From the NCBI RefSeq assembly GCF_041206865.1, contig NZ_JBGEDP010000001.1:3968001-4032000 (forward strand): a stretch of 64,000 nt of DNA, given 5' to 3'. The stretch's first letter is position 1. Each line of letters starts with the position of its first letter. The notes beneath the pieces were generated by a model. That model saw only the letters and a list, made by a program, of their open reading frames with translations. It was not told the DNA's origin and made no database searches. The stretch comes from Mycobacterium sp. HUMS_12744610. GTDB lineage: Bacteria > Actinomycetota > Actinomycetes > Mycobacteriales > Mycobacteriaceae. This document shows, piece by piece, positions 1 through 8,190 of the stretch. The translations under genes and the position numbers were made by a program.

Positions 1-395
1 CCCTGGAACACCGCCAGCGTCAGCGACTTGGTCGTCGAGGTGTGAAACGTCGCCACGATCGGGCCCTCGGCCACCCGCAGCGCCCACATCGACAGGCTGG
101 GCGCGTTGGGTTCGTGCAGGTGCAGCACGTCGAAATCGCCCTCGGCCAGCCAGCGCCGGACACGGCCGTGCACCGCCGGGCTGAACTGCAGCCGCGCCAC
201 CGAGCCGTTGTAGGGGATCGGGATCGCCCTGCCGGCCGACACGACGTACTCGGGCAGCGACGCATCGGGGGACGCCGGGGCGAGCACGCTGACCTCGTGC
301 CCGCGGGCGCGCATCACCTCGGCCAGCTGCAGGACGTGCGACTGCACCCCGCCCGGCACGTCGAACGAGTACGGGCACACCATCCCGATGCGCAT
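1..395 (-). CDS. pimA: Phosphatidylinositol alpha-mannosyltransferase PimA (partial, N-terminal part)
   Basis: Only the N-terminal 131 codons are present; the gene runs off the left edge. PimA transfers the first mannose from GDP-mannose to phosphatidylinositol at the inner face of the membrane, the first committed step of PIM/lipomannan synthesis. The protein begins MRIGMVCPYSFDVPGGVQSH, which carries the Gly-Gly loop of GT-B glycosyltransferases and matches Rv2610c closely. The ATG shares one base with the upstream patA stop (TGATG), so the two are translationally coupled. Last visible gene of the pgsA1-patA-pimA operon. Confidence 0.93.
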   Translation of the reverse strand, partial: MRIGMVCPYSFDVPGGVQSHVLQLAEVMRARGHEVSVLAPASPDASLPEYVVSAGRAIPIPYNGSVARLQFSPAVHGRVRRWLAEGDFDVLHLHEPNAPSLSMWALRVAEGPIVATFHTSTTKSLTLAVFQ

Positions 396-1315
396 CAGGC
401 TTGCCTCAGACGCGCCCGCCTGGCCTCCGAAAGGTCGGCCAGCCACAGCGGCTGCATCATGTGCCAGTCCTCGGGGTGGGCGGCGATGTTCGTGGCGAAC
501 TGATCGGCCAGCGCCTGGGTGATCGCGCCGACGTCACCACCGGTGCAATCCAGCGGCGGGTGCACAGAGAAGCCCCAACCATCGCCGTCGAACCAGCAAT
601 GCACCGGAAGCAGGTCCGCCCCGGTGGCGATCGCCAGCTTCGCCGGTCCGGCCGGCATCCGGGTGACTTCGCCGAAGAAGTCGACGTGGACACCGGTGCG
701 GGTGAGGTCGCGATCGGCCATCAGGCAGACCACCCGGTTGTCCCGCAGCCGGTCGCACAGCACCTCGAAGGGTGGCCGCTCGCCGCCGGACAGCGGCAGC
801 ACCTCGAAGCCGAGGCTCTCGCGATAGCGAACGAAACGCCGGTACAACGACTCGGGTTCGAGGCGTTCGGCGACGGTGGTGAAGGTGTCACGGGATTGCG
901 TGAACCACACGCCGGCCATGTCCCAGTTCCCGCTGTGCGGCAATGCGCACACCGCGCCGCGGCCCGCAGTCAGCGCCGCGTCCAGGTTGTCGGCGCCCCG
1001 GAATGCAGCGTCGAGTTCTCCGGCCAACGCGCGCAGGTCCATCGATGGCAGCCGGAACGCCTCCCGCCAATAGCGCGCGTAGGAGGCCAGTGACGCGCGC
1101 ATCAGCGCGTCGGGCACCTCGGCCGGGCGCACCCCGATGACGCGGGCCAGGTTCTTGCGCAACTGCGCCGGGCCGCCGCGCCGGGCCGCGTAGCGCGCCC
1201 CCGCGTCGAAGACGGCGCGGGCAGCGAATTCGGGCATCGCCCGCACCGCGCGCCAACCGGTCGCATACGTCCAGTCGCTGACGGCGCCGGTCAGGCGGTC
1301 CGGATTCAGGATCAC
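395..1315 (-). CDS. patA: PIM acyltransferase (Rv2611c/PatA family)
   Basis: A 306-residue membrane-associated acyltransferase that in M. tuberculosis acylates the mannose of PIM1/PIM2. The HX4D catalytic motif is visible as PHSGNWD near the middle, followed by a DRDLTRTGVHVDFFG block typical of the lauroyl/PIM acyltransferase fold. The GTG start overlaps the pgsA1 stop (GTGA at 1312-1315) and the stop overlaps the pimA ATG, so the three genes are coupled. A longer upstream frame exists, but it would lie inside pgsA1 and has no family similarity, so the GTG at 1315 was chosen. Length agrees with the family (about 310 residues). Confidence 0.92.
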   Translation of the reverse strand: MILNPDRLTGAVSDWTYATGWRAVRAMPEFAARAVFDAGARYAARRGGPAQLRKNLARVIGVRPAEVPDALMRASLASYARYWREAFRLPSMDLRALAGELDAAFRGADNLDAALTAGRGAVCALPHSGNWDMAGVWFTQSRDTFTTVAERLEPESLYRRFVRYRESLGFEVLPLSGGERPPFEVLCDRLRDNRVVCLMADRDLTRTGVHVDFFGEVTRMPAGPAKLAIATGADLLPVHCWFDGDGWGFSVHPPLDCTGGDVGAITQALADQFATNIAAHPEDWHMMQPLWLADLSEARRARLRQA

Positions 1316-1944
1316 GGCATGTGCTCCGTCGCACCGGGAGAAGTCCGCACCGTATGCAGCCGCTGGACGCAGGTGAGCACGCTGGCCACCGCCAGCAGCC
1401 ACATCGCGACGGGAAGGGCGGGCGGCCACGCGACGAACGGGAAGTCCGACACGCCCGCGCCGGCCAGCACGATGATCAGCCGCTCCGGGCGCTCGATGAG
1501 CCCACCGTCCCCGCGCAACCCGCTGGCCTCGGCGCGGGCCTTGATGTAGGAGATCACCTGCGAGGTGACCAGGCAGATCAACGTGGCCGCCACCAGGAGC
1601 CGGTCGTGCAGGCCGAACGCCGCCCACCACAGCAGCCCGCCGAACACCGCGCCGTCGCTGACGCGGTCGCAGGTCGCGTCCAGCACCGCGCCGAAGCGGG
1701 TGCCTCCGCCCCGCAGGCGGGCCATCGCCCCGTCGAGCATGTCGAACATGACGAAGAACCAGATCACCACCGCGCCGACGAACAGCCTGCCCATCGGGAA
1801 CAGGGTCAGCGCCGCCGTCACCGACACGACGGCGCCCAGGATGGTGACGGCGTCGGGCGTGAAACCGAGGCGCAACATGGCCCGGGCGGCGGGAGTCGTG
1901 ATCCGCGCGAACGCCGCCCGCGACAGGAAGGGCGCCTTACTCAT
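1312..1944 (-). CDS. pgsA1: Phosphatidylinositol phosphate synthase PgsA1
   Basis: A 210-residue CDP-alcohol phosphotransferase that makes phosphatidylinositol phosphate from CDP-diacylglycerol and inositol phosphate, the lipid mannosylated by the downstream pimA product. The family signature D-G-x2-A-R-x8-G-x3-D-x3-D is complete, starting at DGAMAR. Several hydrophobic helices surround it. The start is set at MSKAPFLSRAAF, matching Rv2612c. Seven further upstream codons are open but fall in a duplicated 16-bp sequence (see the repeat at 1939-2030), so an older start may have been displaced. The 3' end overlaps patA by four bases. Confidence 0.93.
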   Translation of the reverse strand: MSKAPFLSRAAFARITTPAARAMLRLGFTPDAVTILGAVVSVTAALTLFPMGRLFVGAVVIWFFVMFDMLDGAMARLRGGGTRFGAVLDATCDRVSDGAVFGGLLWWAAFGLHDRLLVAATLICLVTSQVISYIKARAEASGLRGDGGLIERPERLIIVLAGAGVSDFPFVAWPPALPVAMWLLAVASVLTCVQRLHTVRTSPGATEHMP

Positions 1945-2030
1945 GTGCGCCGCTCTCCCCCGCAAGCGGGAGGTGCCCCCACCTCATCGCTCCGATCTGC
2001 ATCGTCGCGCCGCGACTCATGTGCGCCGCT
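1939..2030. repeat. 16-bp direct repeat flanking a 60-bp hairpin-bearing insert
   Basis: ACTCATGTGCGCCGCT occurs exactly at 1939-1954 and again at 2015-2030. Between the copies lie 60 bp that include the stem CCCGC-AA-GCGGG (about 1959-1970). One repeat copy contains the pgsA1 start codon. The arrangement looks like a small dispersed element, or a duplication, between the HIT-family gene and pgsA1. The same kind of GCAAGCGGGAGGTGCCCCCA motif is, from memory, a dispersed intergenic repeat in non-tuberculous mycobacteria; that point is not checked. Confidence 0.6.
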
Positions 2031-2043
2031 GATGCCTCACGGC

Positions 2044-2619
2044 TCATGGCTGTCTGCCCCACTCCGCGGCCAGCAGCTGGCGCGTGTCGCGCAGCAGCTG
2101 CGGAATCACCTTCGAGCCGCCGATGATGGTGATGAAGTTGGCGTCGCCGCCCCAGCGGGGCACGACGTGCACGTGCAGATGCTCGGCCAGCGACCCGCCC
2201 GCCGAGGTGCCCAGGTTCAGACCGACGTTGAACCCGTGCGGCTGCGAGACGCTCTTGATGACGCGAATCGCCTTCTGCGTGAACGCCATCAGCTCGGAGC
2301 TCTCGCGATCGGTCAGGTCCTCCAGTTCGGAGACCCGCCGATACGGCACCACCATCAGATGCCCGGGGTTGTAGGGATACAGGTTGAGCACGGCGTAGAC
2401 CAGCTCGCCGCGCGCGACCACCAGGCCCTCCTCGTCGGAGAGGCGGGGAATGTCGGTGAACGGCTGCGCGGATTTGGTGTCGTCGCGCTGGCGCGGCGCT
2501 TCGGCCAGGTAGGTCATCCGGTAGGGCGTCCACAACCGCTGCAGATGGTCGCATTCGCCGACACCTGTGTCGAGGATGGCCTCGTCGGCGTGTTCCACGT
2601 CATCCTCCGGGTCACTCAA
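2044..2619 (-). CDS. HIT-family nucleotide phosphorylase/hydrolase (Rv2613c-like Ap4A phosphorylase)
   Basis: A 191-residue histidine-triad protein. The catalytic H-phi-H-phi-H-phi-phi motif is HLHVHVV near residue 150. M. tuberculosis Rv2613c is described as a diadenosine tetraphosphate (Ap4A) phosphorylase and aligns through the whole length, so the same role is inferred. The start is a TTG at 2619 that overlaps the thrS stop (TTGAGTGA), preceded by a GGTGG-type ribosome-binding sequence inside thrS. This argues for coupled translation with threonyl-tRNA synthetase. Ap4A is a by-product of aminoacyl-tRNA synthetases, so the pairing makes functional sense (inference). Confidence 0.9.
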   Translation of the reverse strand: MSDPEDDVEHADEAILDTGVGECDHLQRLWTPYRMTYLAEAPRQRDDTKSAQPFTDIPRLSDEEGLVVARGELVYAVLNLYPYNPGHLMVVPYRRVSELEDLTDRESSELMAFTQKAIRVIKSVSQPHGFNVGLNLGTSAGGSLAEHLHVHVVPRWGGDANFITIIGGSKVIPQLLRDTRQLLAAEWGRQP

Positions 2620-4666
2620 CGGGTGCCACCTTCACCAATTTCGCTGTGGGGAAAGCATTCTCGCGATTAGCAAGCCACCTCAGGATGGCATCGACCGCGC
2701 TGTCGCGCGCCACGCCGTTGATCTGGCTGCGGTCGCCGAAGCGGAAGCTCACCGCCCCGGCCTCCACGTCGCGGTCCCCGGCGAGCAGCATGAACGGCAC
2801 CTTCTGGGCGGTGTGATGGACGATCTTCTTGGCCATCCGGTCGTCACTACCGTCCACCTCGACGCGCACCCCGCGCGACTTCAGCTGCGCCGCAACATCT
2901 TCCAGATAGGCGATGTGCTCATCGGCCACCGGGATCCCGACCACCTGGACGGGCGCGAGCCAGGCCGGGAACGCTCCGGCGTAGTGCTCGGTGAGGATGC
3001 CGAAGAACCGCTCGATCGACCCGAACAGCGCCCGGTGGATCATCACCGGACGCCGGCGGGTCCCGTCGGGGGCGGTGTACTCGAGTTCGAAACGCTCGGG
3101 AAAGTTGAAGTCCACCTGGATGGTGGACATCTGCCAGCTGCGGCCCAGCGCGTCGCGGGCCTGCACCGAGATCTTCGGTCCGTAGAACGCCGCACCGCCG
3201 GGGTCGGGCACCAGCTCGAGGCCCGACTCGGCCGCCACCCGCGCCAGCGACTCGGTGGCCTGCTCCCACATCTCGTCGGAGCCGACGAACTTCTCGGAAT
3301 CCTTGGTGGACAGCTCCAGGTAGAAGTCCTCCAGCCCGTAGTCGCCGAGCAACTCGAGCACGAACCGCAGCAGCGACGCCAGCTCGTCGTGCAGCTGCTC
3401 GCGGGTGCAGAAGATGTGCGAGTCGTCCATGGTGAACCCGCGCGCCCGGGTCAGCCCGTGCACGACGCCGGACTTCTCGTAGCGGTACACGGTGCCGAAT
3501 TCGAAGAGCCGCAGAGGGAGTTCGCGATAGGAACGCCCGCGCGCGGCGAATATCAGCGTGTGCATCGGGCAGTTCATCGGCTTGAGGTAGTAGTCCTGGC
3601 CCGGCTTGCGCACGCTCCCGTCGTCGTTGTACTCGGCGTCCAAGTGCATCGGCGGGTACATGCCGTCGGCGTACCAGTCCAGGTGCCCCGAGGTGTGGAA
3701 CAGCTGCGCCTTCGTGATGTGGGGGGTGTTGACGAACTCGTAGCCGGCCTCGATGTGCTTGCGCCGCGAGTACTCCTCCAGCTCGCGGCGCACGATGCCG
3801 CCCTTCGGGTGGAAAACCGCCAGGCCGGAACCGATCTCGTCGGGGAAGCTGAACAGGTCCAGCTCGGCGCCCAGCTTGCGGTGGTCGCGGCGCTGGGCCT
3901 CCTCGATCAGTTCGAGGTGGCGGTCGAGCGCCTCCTGGGACTCCCAGGCGGTGCCGTAGATGCGTTGCATGCTGGCGTTTCTCTGGTCGCCCCGCCAGTA
4001 GGCGGCCGAGCTACGGGTCAGCTTGAACGCCGGGATGTGCCTGGTGGTCGGGATGTGTGGTCCGCGGCACAGGTCACCCCAGACTCGTTCCCGTGTACGG
4101 GGATTGAGGTTGTCGTAGGCGGTGAGCTCGTCGCCACCGACCTCCATGACCTCGGGGTCGCCGGACTTGTCGTCGACGAGTTCGAGTTTGAAGGGTTCGC
4201 CGGCCAGTTCGGCGCGCGCGGCGTCGGTGGATTCATAGACCCGCCGGTCGAACAGCTGGCCGTCCTTGATGATCTGGCGCATCCGCTTCTCCAGCGCCGC
4301 CAGGTCCTCGGGGGTGAACGGCTCGGGCACCGCGAAGTCGTAGTAGAAGCCGTCGGTGATCGGCGGCCCGACGCCCAGTTTGGCCTGCGGGAACAGGTCC
4401 TGGACGGCCTGGGCCAACACGTGGGCGGTCGAGTGCCGCAGGACGCTGCGCCCCTCCTCGGTGTCGGCTGCCACCGGGGTGACCTCGGCGTCGGCGTCGG
4501 GCACCCAGCTCAGGTCCCGCAGCTTGCCCTCGGCGTCGCGCACCACCACGATCGCGTCGGGCGCCCCGCGACCGGGCAACCCCGCGTCCCGCACGGCGGC
4601 GGCCGCGGTGGTCCCGGCGGGCACCCTTATCGGGACTACCGGGGTTTGGTGTGCGGGGGCGGTCAT
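2612..4666 (-). CDS. thrS: Threonine--tRNA ligase
   Basis: A 684-residue class II aminoacyl-tRNA synthetase charging tRNA-Thr in the cytoplasm. Domains in order: N-terminal TGS (about 1-75), editing domain with an HxxxH motif ([10 protein letters not shown]), then the catalytic core. The core contains the zinc-ligand region MNCPMH, class II motif 2 ([14 protein letters not shown]) and motif 3 ([12 protein letters not shown]), followed by the anticodon-binding domain starting near [11 protein letters not shown]. Length matches mycobacterial ThrS (about 690). It heads the thrS-HIT-pgsA1-patA-pimA gene string. The region upstream is disrupted by mobile DNA, so its native promoter context may be altered. 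Confidence 0.97.
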   Translation of the reverse strand: MTAPAHQTPVVPIRVPAGTTAAAAVRDAGLPGRGAPDAIVVVRDAEGKLRDLSWVPDADAEVTPVAADTEEGRSVLRHSTAHVLAQAVQDLFPQAKLGVGPPITDGFYYDFAVPEPFTPEDLAALEKRMRQIIKDGQLFDRRVYESTDAARAELAGEPFKLELVDDKSGDPEVMEVGGDELTAYDNLNPRTRERVWGDLCRGPHIPTTRHIPAFKLTRSSAAYWRGDQRNASMQRIYGTAWESQEALDRHLELIEEAQRRDHRKLGAELDLFSFPDEIGSGLAVFHPKGGIVRRELEEYSRRKHIEAGYEFVNTPHITKAQLFHTSGHLDWYADGMYPPMHLDAEYNDDGSVRKPGQDYYLKPMNCPMHTLIFAARGRSYRELPLRLFEFGTVYRYEKSGVVHGLTRARGFTMDDSHIFCTREQLHDELASLLRFVLELLGDYGLEDFYLELSTKDSEKFVGSDEMWEQATESLARVAAESGLELVPDPGGAAFYGPKISVQARDALGRSWQMSTIQVDFNFPERFELEYTAPDGTRRRPVMIHRALFGSIERFFGILTEHYAGAFPAWLAPVQVVGIPVADEHIAYLEDVAAQLKSRGVRVEVDGSDDRMAKKIVHHTAQKVPFMLLAGDRDVEAGAVSFRFGDRSQINGVARDSAVDAILRWLANRENAFPTAKLVKVAPVE

Positions 4667-4860
4667 CGGGTCGGCTCTCCAAGCTTAGGGTGCGGTAACG
4701 ATCGCTGCCATGCTATCGGGGCCGTGCGGAACCCAGCAGTGCGCTTCCAGACGCGGGTGACAATCTAAGCCCCACCGGGCACAGCCCTGCCTGCTGCACC
4801 GCATCACGATGACCCCGCCAACTGCCACCACGATGACGACCAGCGTCGCCATTTTCGTCT
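4667..4860. other. Intergenic DNA upstream of thrS, no gene supported
   Basis: This stretch should contain the thrS promoter. On the minus strand a short hydrophobic run (LVVIVVAVGGVIV) can be read near 4810-4850, but it has no start, no family match and ends quickly. It is treated as noise or a gene scar beside the IS remnant. Confidence 0.4.
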
Positions 4861-5026
4861 ATGGCGCCAACCCCGCCCGGTTCCGGCATCGCCGACCCAC
4901 CCCACCGAAACTTCCGAACCGTCGCTTGGATCAACCAACCAATCAATCCCCGAAGCACTCATCAAATCCGAGTATGAACGAGTACGGAACAGTCTCATCC
5001 ACCTTGACACATCCCGGCCCACTTGC
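4861..5026 (+). mobile_element. 3' remnant of the IS3-family element found complete at 27254-28793
   Basis: The translated remnant contains ANPARFRHRRPTPPKLP, nearly identical to the C-terminus of the transposase OrfB encoded at 27758-28768. The DNA similarity continues through the terminal sequence (CTCATCAAATCCG, then ...CCACCTTGACA). It is in the same orientation as the complete copy about 22 kb away. Frameshifts and missing upstream sequence show it is dead. Beyond the terminus both copies share a GGCCCACT/CGCCCACT-like tail, so the exact outer edge is uncertain by about 10-15 bp. Confidence 0.82.
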
Positions 5027-5128
5027 TCTCGCCAGTTGCCACGACCTTGCAGAACTTCGAGTTTGAGGTTGGTGTTGGTGTTGAACACCCTGCCTCCCCC
5101 TCGGCTGGTGAGCGTTCGCTCAAGCCGG

Positions 5129-6066
5129 CTACTTGGCGGCCGGGGTCATGCCGGCGCGGGGGCGAAGGGGAATCTTTTCGGGCCACCAGAACCACCGGCC
5201 GAGAAGGCGCGCCAGTGGCATGACCAGGAATATCCGGACGATCAACATATCGAACAGCAGTCCGATGCAAATAGTCGAGCCGGCCTGGCCGACATTGAGG
5301 ACATCACTGGATAGAAGTGCCAGCATTGTGATGGCAAACACGACACCCGCGGTGACCACCGAGCTCCCAGCGCTTCCCATCGCCCGGATCACTCCGGTCT
5401 TCACTCCGGCGTGGATTTCCTCTCTATACCGAGAAAGCAGCAGCAAGTTGTAGTCACACCCGACTGCCACGAGAACGATAAACGCGATCGGCAGCGTCAG
5501 CCAGTACATGTCTTGATGGAGTAGCTGCACCCAGATAAATGAGGACAGCCCATATGCGGCTCCAAATGAAAGAATCACGGTGAGGAGTACGACAATGGCG
5601 CCGATCAAAGCGCGGGTCAGGACAACAAGGATGGCGAATACCAGACTGAACGTTGCCAGCATCATGATCATGACGTCGTTACGCGAATAATCTTTGATGT
5701 CTCGGTAGTTGGATGCGGCACCTGACATGTACAGTCGGGCATTCGATAGTGACGTGCCTTTAAGAGATTCCTTCGCGGCGGACATCGCAGCCTCGACCTG
5801 CTTAATTCCCGCCATGCTCATGGCCTCGCCCTTGTGATAAATAATGATCCGAGTGCCTTTACCGTCTCGCGTCACGAAAAAATCGAGACCAACCTTGAAA
5901 TCGTGGGTCTGGAAAGATTCCGGTGGCAGGAAGAAAAAGTCGTCATTTTTGGCATTATCGAACGCTTGGGCCATGTCAACCATCGGATTGATCATGGAGT
6001 CCAACTGCGGAATAAGCGCATGTAGCGTGCTTTGCAGCGTAAGCGTCAGAGCCTGCATTGCATAGG
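5129..6066 (-). pseudogene. mmpL: mmpL, C-terminal fragment (severed by IS copy A)
   Basis: Codes for about 310 residues of an RND-type MmpL lipid exporter: the end of the second periplasmic loop (NAKNDDFFFLPPESFQ) and the last cluster of membrane helices (for example DYNLLLLSRYREEIHAGV), ending at a natural stop. Directly upstream sits the IS1380-type copy at 6067-7763. Removing that copy and one TAGG duplicate joins this fragment in frame to the central fragment at 7764-8190 (…LAEKT-YAMQALTLTLQ…). Without the N-terminal half no functional transporter is expected. Confidence 0.9.
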
Positions 6067-7767
6067 CCTGGATTTTTCATCGAATGTGGAGCTCAGGGGT
6101 GTCGTTAACGTGAAAGGTGCACTGCCGCAAGGATAATCGGAGTATTCGAGGCTCGGTTATCCAGGATGGGAGTGCACCTGTCAGATGCAGGCTACTACGG
6201 ATTGGTCGAAGAATGTCCGAGTTGAGGTCCGTGGCGACGACGTGGTCGGGCACGCCGGTAACGTGATACCCCGGTTGCTGGCCGACAATCTGGGTTTGAC
6301 CAGCGGTTTGTCGTCGGTGCTGTCGCGCCCAGAAGTCACCCACGACCGAGGCGCGGTGTTGCGCGATGTGGCGGTATCGATCGCCGGCGGCGCGCAGAAC
6401 CTGGCCGGCACCGCGGTGCTGCGCGATCAGCACCGGTTGTTTCAGGCGGTGGCGTCGGTTCCGACGATGTGGCGGTCCCTGGGCGAGATCGACGAGCAGA
6501 GCATCACCGAGGTCACGGCCGTGCGCAACAAGGTCCGCTCTCGGGTGTGGGAGGCGATCGAGGCCCGCCACGGTGCGATCCCGGCTTCGCAGACCTGCTA
6601 TGGGGACCTCGGGGACACGATCGTGATCCGCATCGACGCGTCGCTGATTCAGTCGCACAGCGATAAGCAGCACGCCGCAGGCAATTTCAAAGGCGGGTTT
6701 GGCTTCCACCCGCTGTTGGCGTGGTGTGACAACACCGGCGAACTGCTGGCGGTGATCGCCCGTGCAGGCAACGCCGGCTCGAACACCGCGGCCGATCATA
6801 TCGCGATCATCGACGCCGCGATCGCGGCGATCCCGGCCAAGTGGCGCCGCAAGTTGCTGGTCACCATCGACGGCGCGGGTTCAAGCCACGCCGTCGTCGA
6901 ACACCTGGAGAAACTCAATGCCCGGCCGGGGATGTCAGTGGGCTACTCGGTCGGATTCGACCTCGATGAGCGGGTCCGGGTCGCGATCGGCCAGATGCCC
7001 GATGCGGGATGGCAAGCCGCACTGGATGCCACCGGAGCGGCCCGTGACGACGCCCAGGTCGCCGAGTTGACCGGGCTGCTGCGCCACAGCACCGGAGGGG
7101 ATCGGCTGGTCGGCTGGCCGGCCGGCATGCGCATCCTGGTGCGGCGCGAAGAAATCGAACACGGCACCCAGTTGTCATTGTTCGAGCAGCTGGCCGGCTA
7201 CCGCTACCAGGTCCTCGCCACCTCGACTGCCGGTGGACAACCCCAGCGACTGGAAGCCCGCCACCGCGTCCACGCCCGGGTGGAGGGCTTCATCCGCACC
7301 GGCAAAGACACCGGCCTGGCCCGCTGGCCCTCACACTCGTTCGCCATCAACACCGCTTGGGTCACCGCCGTCGCGATCGCCATCGACCTGCTGTGCTGGA
7401 TGCGACTGCTACTCCTGGACGGCCCACTGGCCAAAGCCGAACCCGCCACCCTGCGCTACCGGCTGCTGCACGCCGCGGCCCGGCTGATCAAACGATCCCG
7501 CTACCTGATCCTGCGGATCCCCCAAACCTGGCCCTGGGCACAAGAATTCGCCGACGCCCTCAACAGGGTCCGCGCCATACCCTGACCCACAGGCCCCTAT
7601 GCCCTCTCGACCCCAAGAAAGGAGTAACCACCCCCGGGATAAAGGACCCGGCGTCACCGCACGACACGCGGCGCCGCCGCCTACCCCCAGCCTCAAAACC
7701 TCGACAAAGCTGCCGCCCCGCAGACCGCCACAGCAGAACCCGGGCCACCGTGAAATTCTGAGGTAGG
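6063..7767 (+). mobile_element. IS1380-type insertion sequence, copy A, with TAGG target duplications
   Basis: The element occupies 6067-7763 (1697 bp). Its ends are CCTGGATTTTTCATCG and, read inward from the other side, CCTCAGAATTTCACGG, imperfect inverted repeats. TAGG is directly repeated at 6063-6066 and 7764-7767. A second copy of equal length lies inverted at 8191-9887. The element carries one transposase gene (6185-7585) and about 175 bp of non-coding 3' sequence. The clean duplication shows a simple insertion event into mmpL. Confidence 0.93.
6185..7585 (+). CDS. IS1380-family transposase (copy A)
   Basis: A 466-residue DDE transposase (DDE_Tnp_1/IS1380 group). Recognisable blocks are RIDASLIQSHSDKQHAAGNF, containing the first catalytic Asp, the VTIDGAGSSHAVVEHLE block with the second Asp, and VEGFIRTGKDTG, where the family usually has an E-N-x-I-K-E-like motif. 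The protein is identical in sequence to the product at 8369-9769, so both copies are recent and probably active. It starts 118 bp inside the left terminus. Confidence 0.93.
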   Translation: MQATTDWSKNVRVEVRGDDVVGHAGNVIPRLLADNLGLTSGLSSVLSRPEVTHDRGAVLRDVAVSIAGGAQNLAGTAVLRDQHRLFQAVASVPTMWRSLGEIDEQSITEVTAVRNKVRSRVWEAIEARHGAIPASQTCYGDLGDTIVIRIDASLIQSHSDKQHAAGNFKGGFGFHPLLAWCDNTGELLAVIARAGNAGSNTAADHIAIIDAAIAAIPAKWRRKLLVTIDGAGSSHAVVEHLEKLNARPGMSVGYSVGFDLDERVRVAIGQMPDAGWQAALDATGAARDDAQVAELTGLLRHSTGGDRLVGWPAGMRILVRREEIEHGTQLSLFEQLAGYRYQVLATSTAGGQPQRLEARHRVHARVEGFIRTGKDTGLARWPSHSFAINTAWVTAVAIAIDLLCWMRLLLLDGPLAKAEPATLRYRLLHAAARLIKRSRYLILRIPQTWPWAQEFADALNRVRAIP

Positions 7768-8190
7768 TTTTCTCGGCCAGTTGATGGGTCTGAGCGGCCA
7801 GCTGGGGGGTGGCCACATCAAGGATGCCGAGGCCGTCGACCAGATGGGTCGTCGCTGCGCTGATCTTATCGATATCATCCGTCAACTCGAACGCGGACCG
7901 AAGCGACCAGCACATGGGGATGTCGAAACAGTGCCGTTCCCAGTAGAAATAGGAGCGGAGGCCGCCAGAAGTCGTCGAAATCGGCCAGGTGATCACGCAT
8001 CCCCTCGGTGGCGGTGTTCAATTGCTCCGCGGCCTCATGCGACACATGGGTGCCGCGCGCCATCTCCGTCGTCACCTCCTCCATGCGACTCGCCGCATCG
8101 GCAACCCCCTTCATTTTCTCGGCGAGGGTGTCGATATCGGCCGTGCGATCGCGCAGAAAGCTGATGTTCTCGCCGATCTTCGTCCCCATG
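7764..8190 (-). pseudogene. mmpL: mmpL, central fragment between two IS copies, with a 2-bp deletion
   Basis: This DNA between the two inverted IS copies is not element DNA. Read on the minus strand it gives GTKIGENISFLRDRTADI through HLADFDDFWRP, then after a frame change RSYFYWERHCFDIPMCWSLR and on to QLAEKT. These are the periplasmic-loop sequences MmpL proteins carry between their two membrane halves. The frame changes near 7957-7961: the family reads WRP-I-RSYFYW but the isoleucine codon is reduced to one base. This deletion inactivates mmpL independently of both insertions. Confidence 0.88.

Noticed and set aside
2567..4768. A 733-codon open frame on the plus strand opposite thrS
   Set aside because: It is the antisense shadow of thrS caused by high GC; low-complexity Val/Gly/Arg composition, no motifs, and thrS is certain.
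4713..4958. An 81-codon minus-strand frame upstream of thrS
   Set aside because: No ribosome-binding site or family match, and it runs through the IS remnant.
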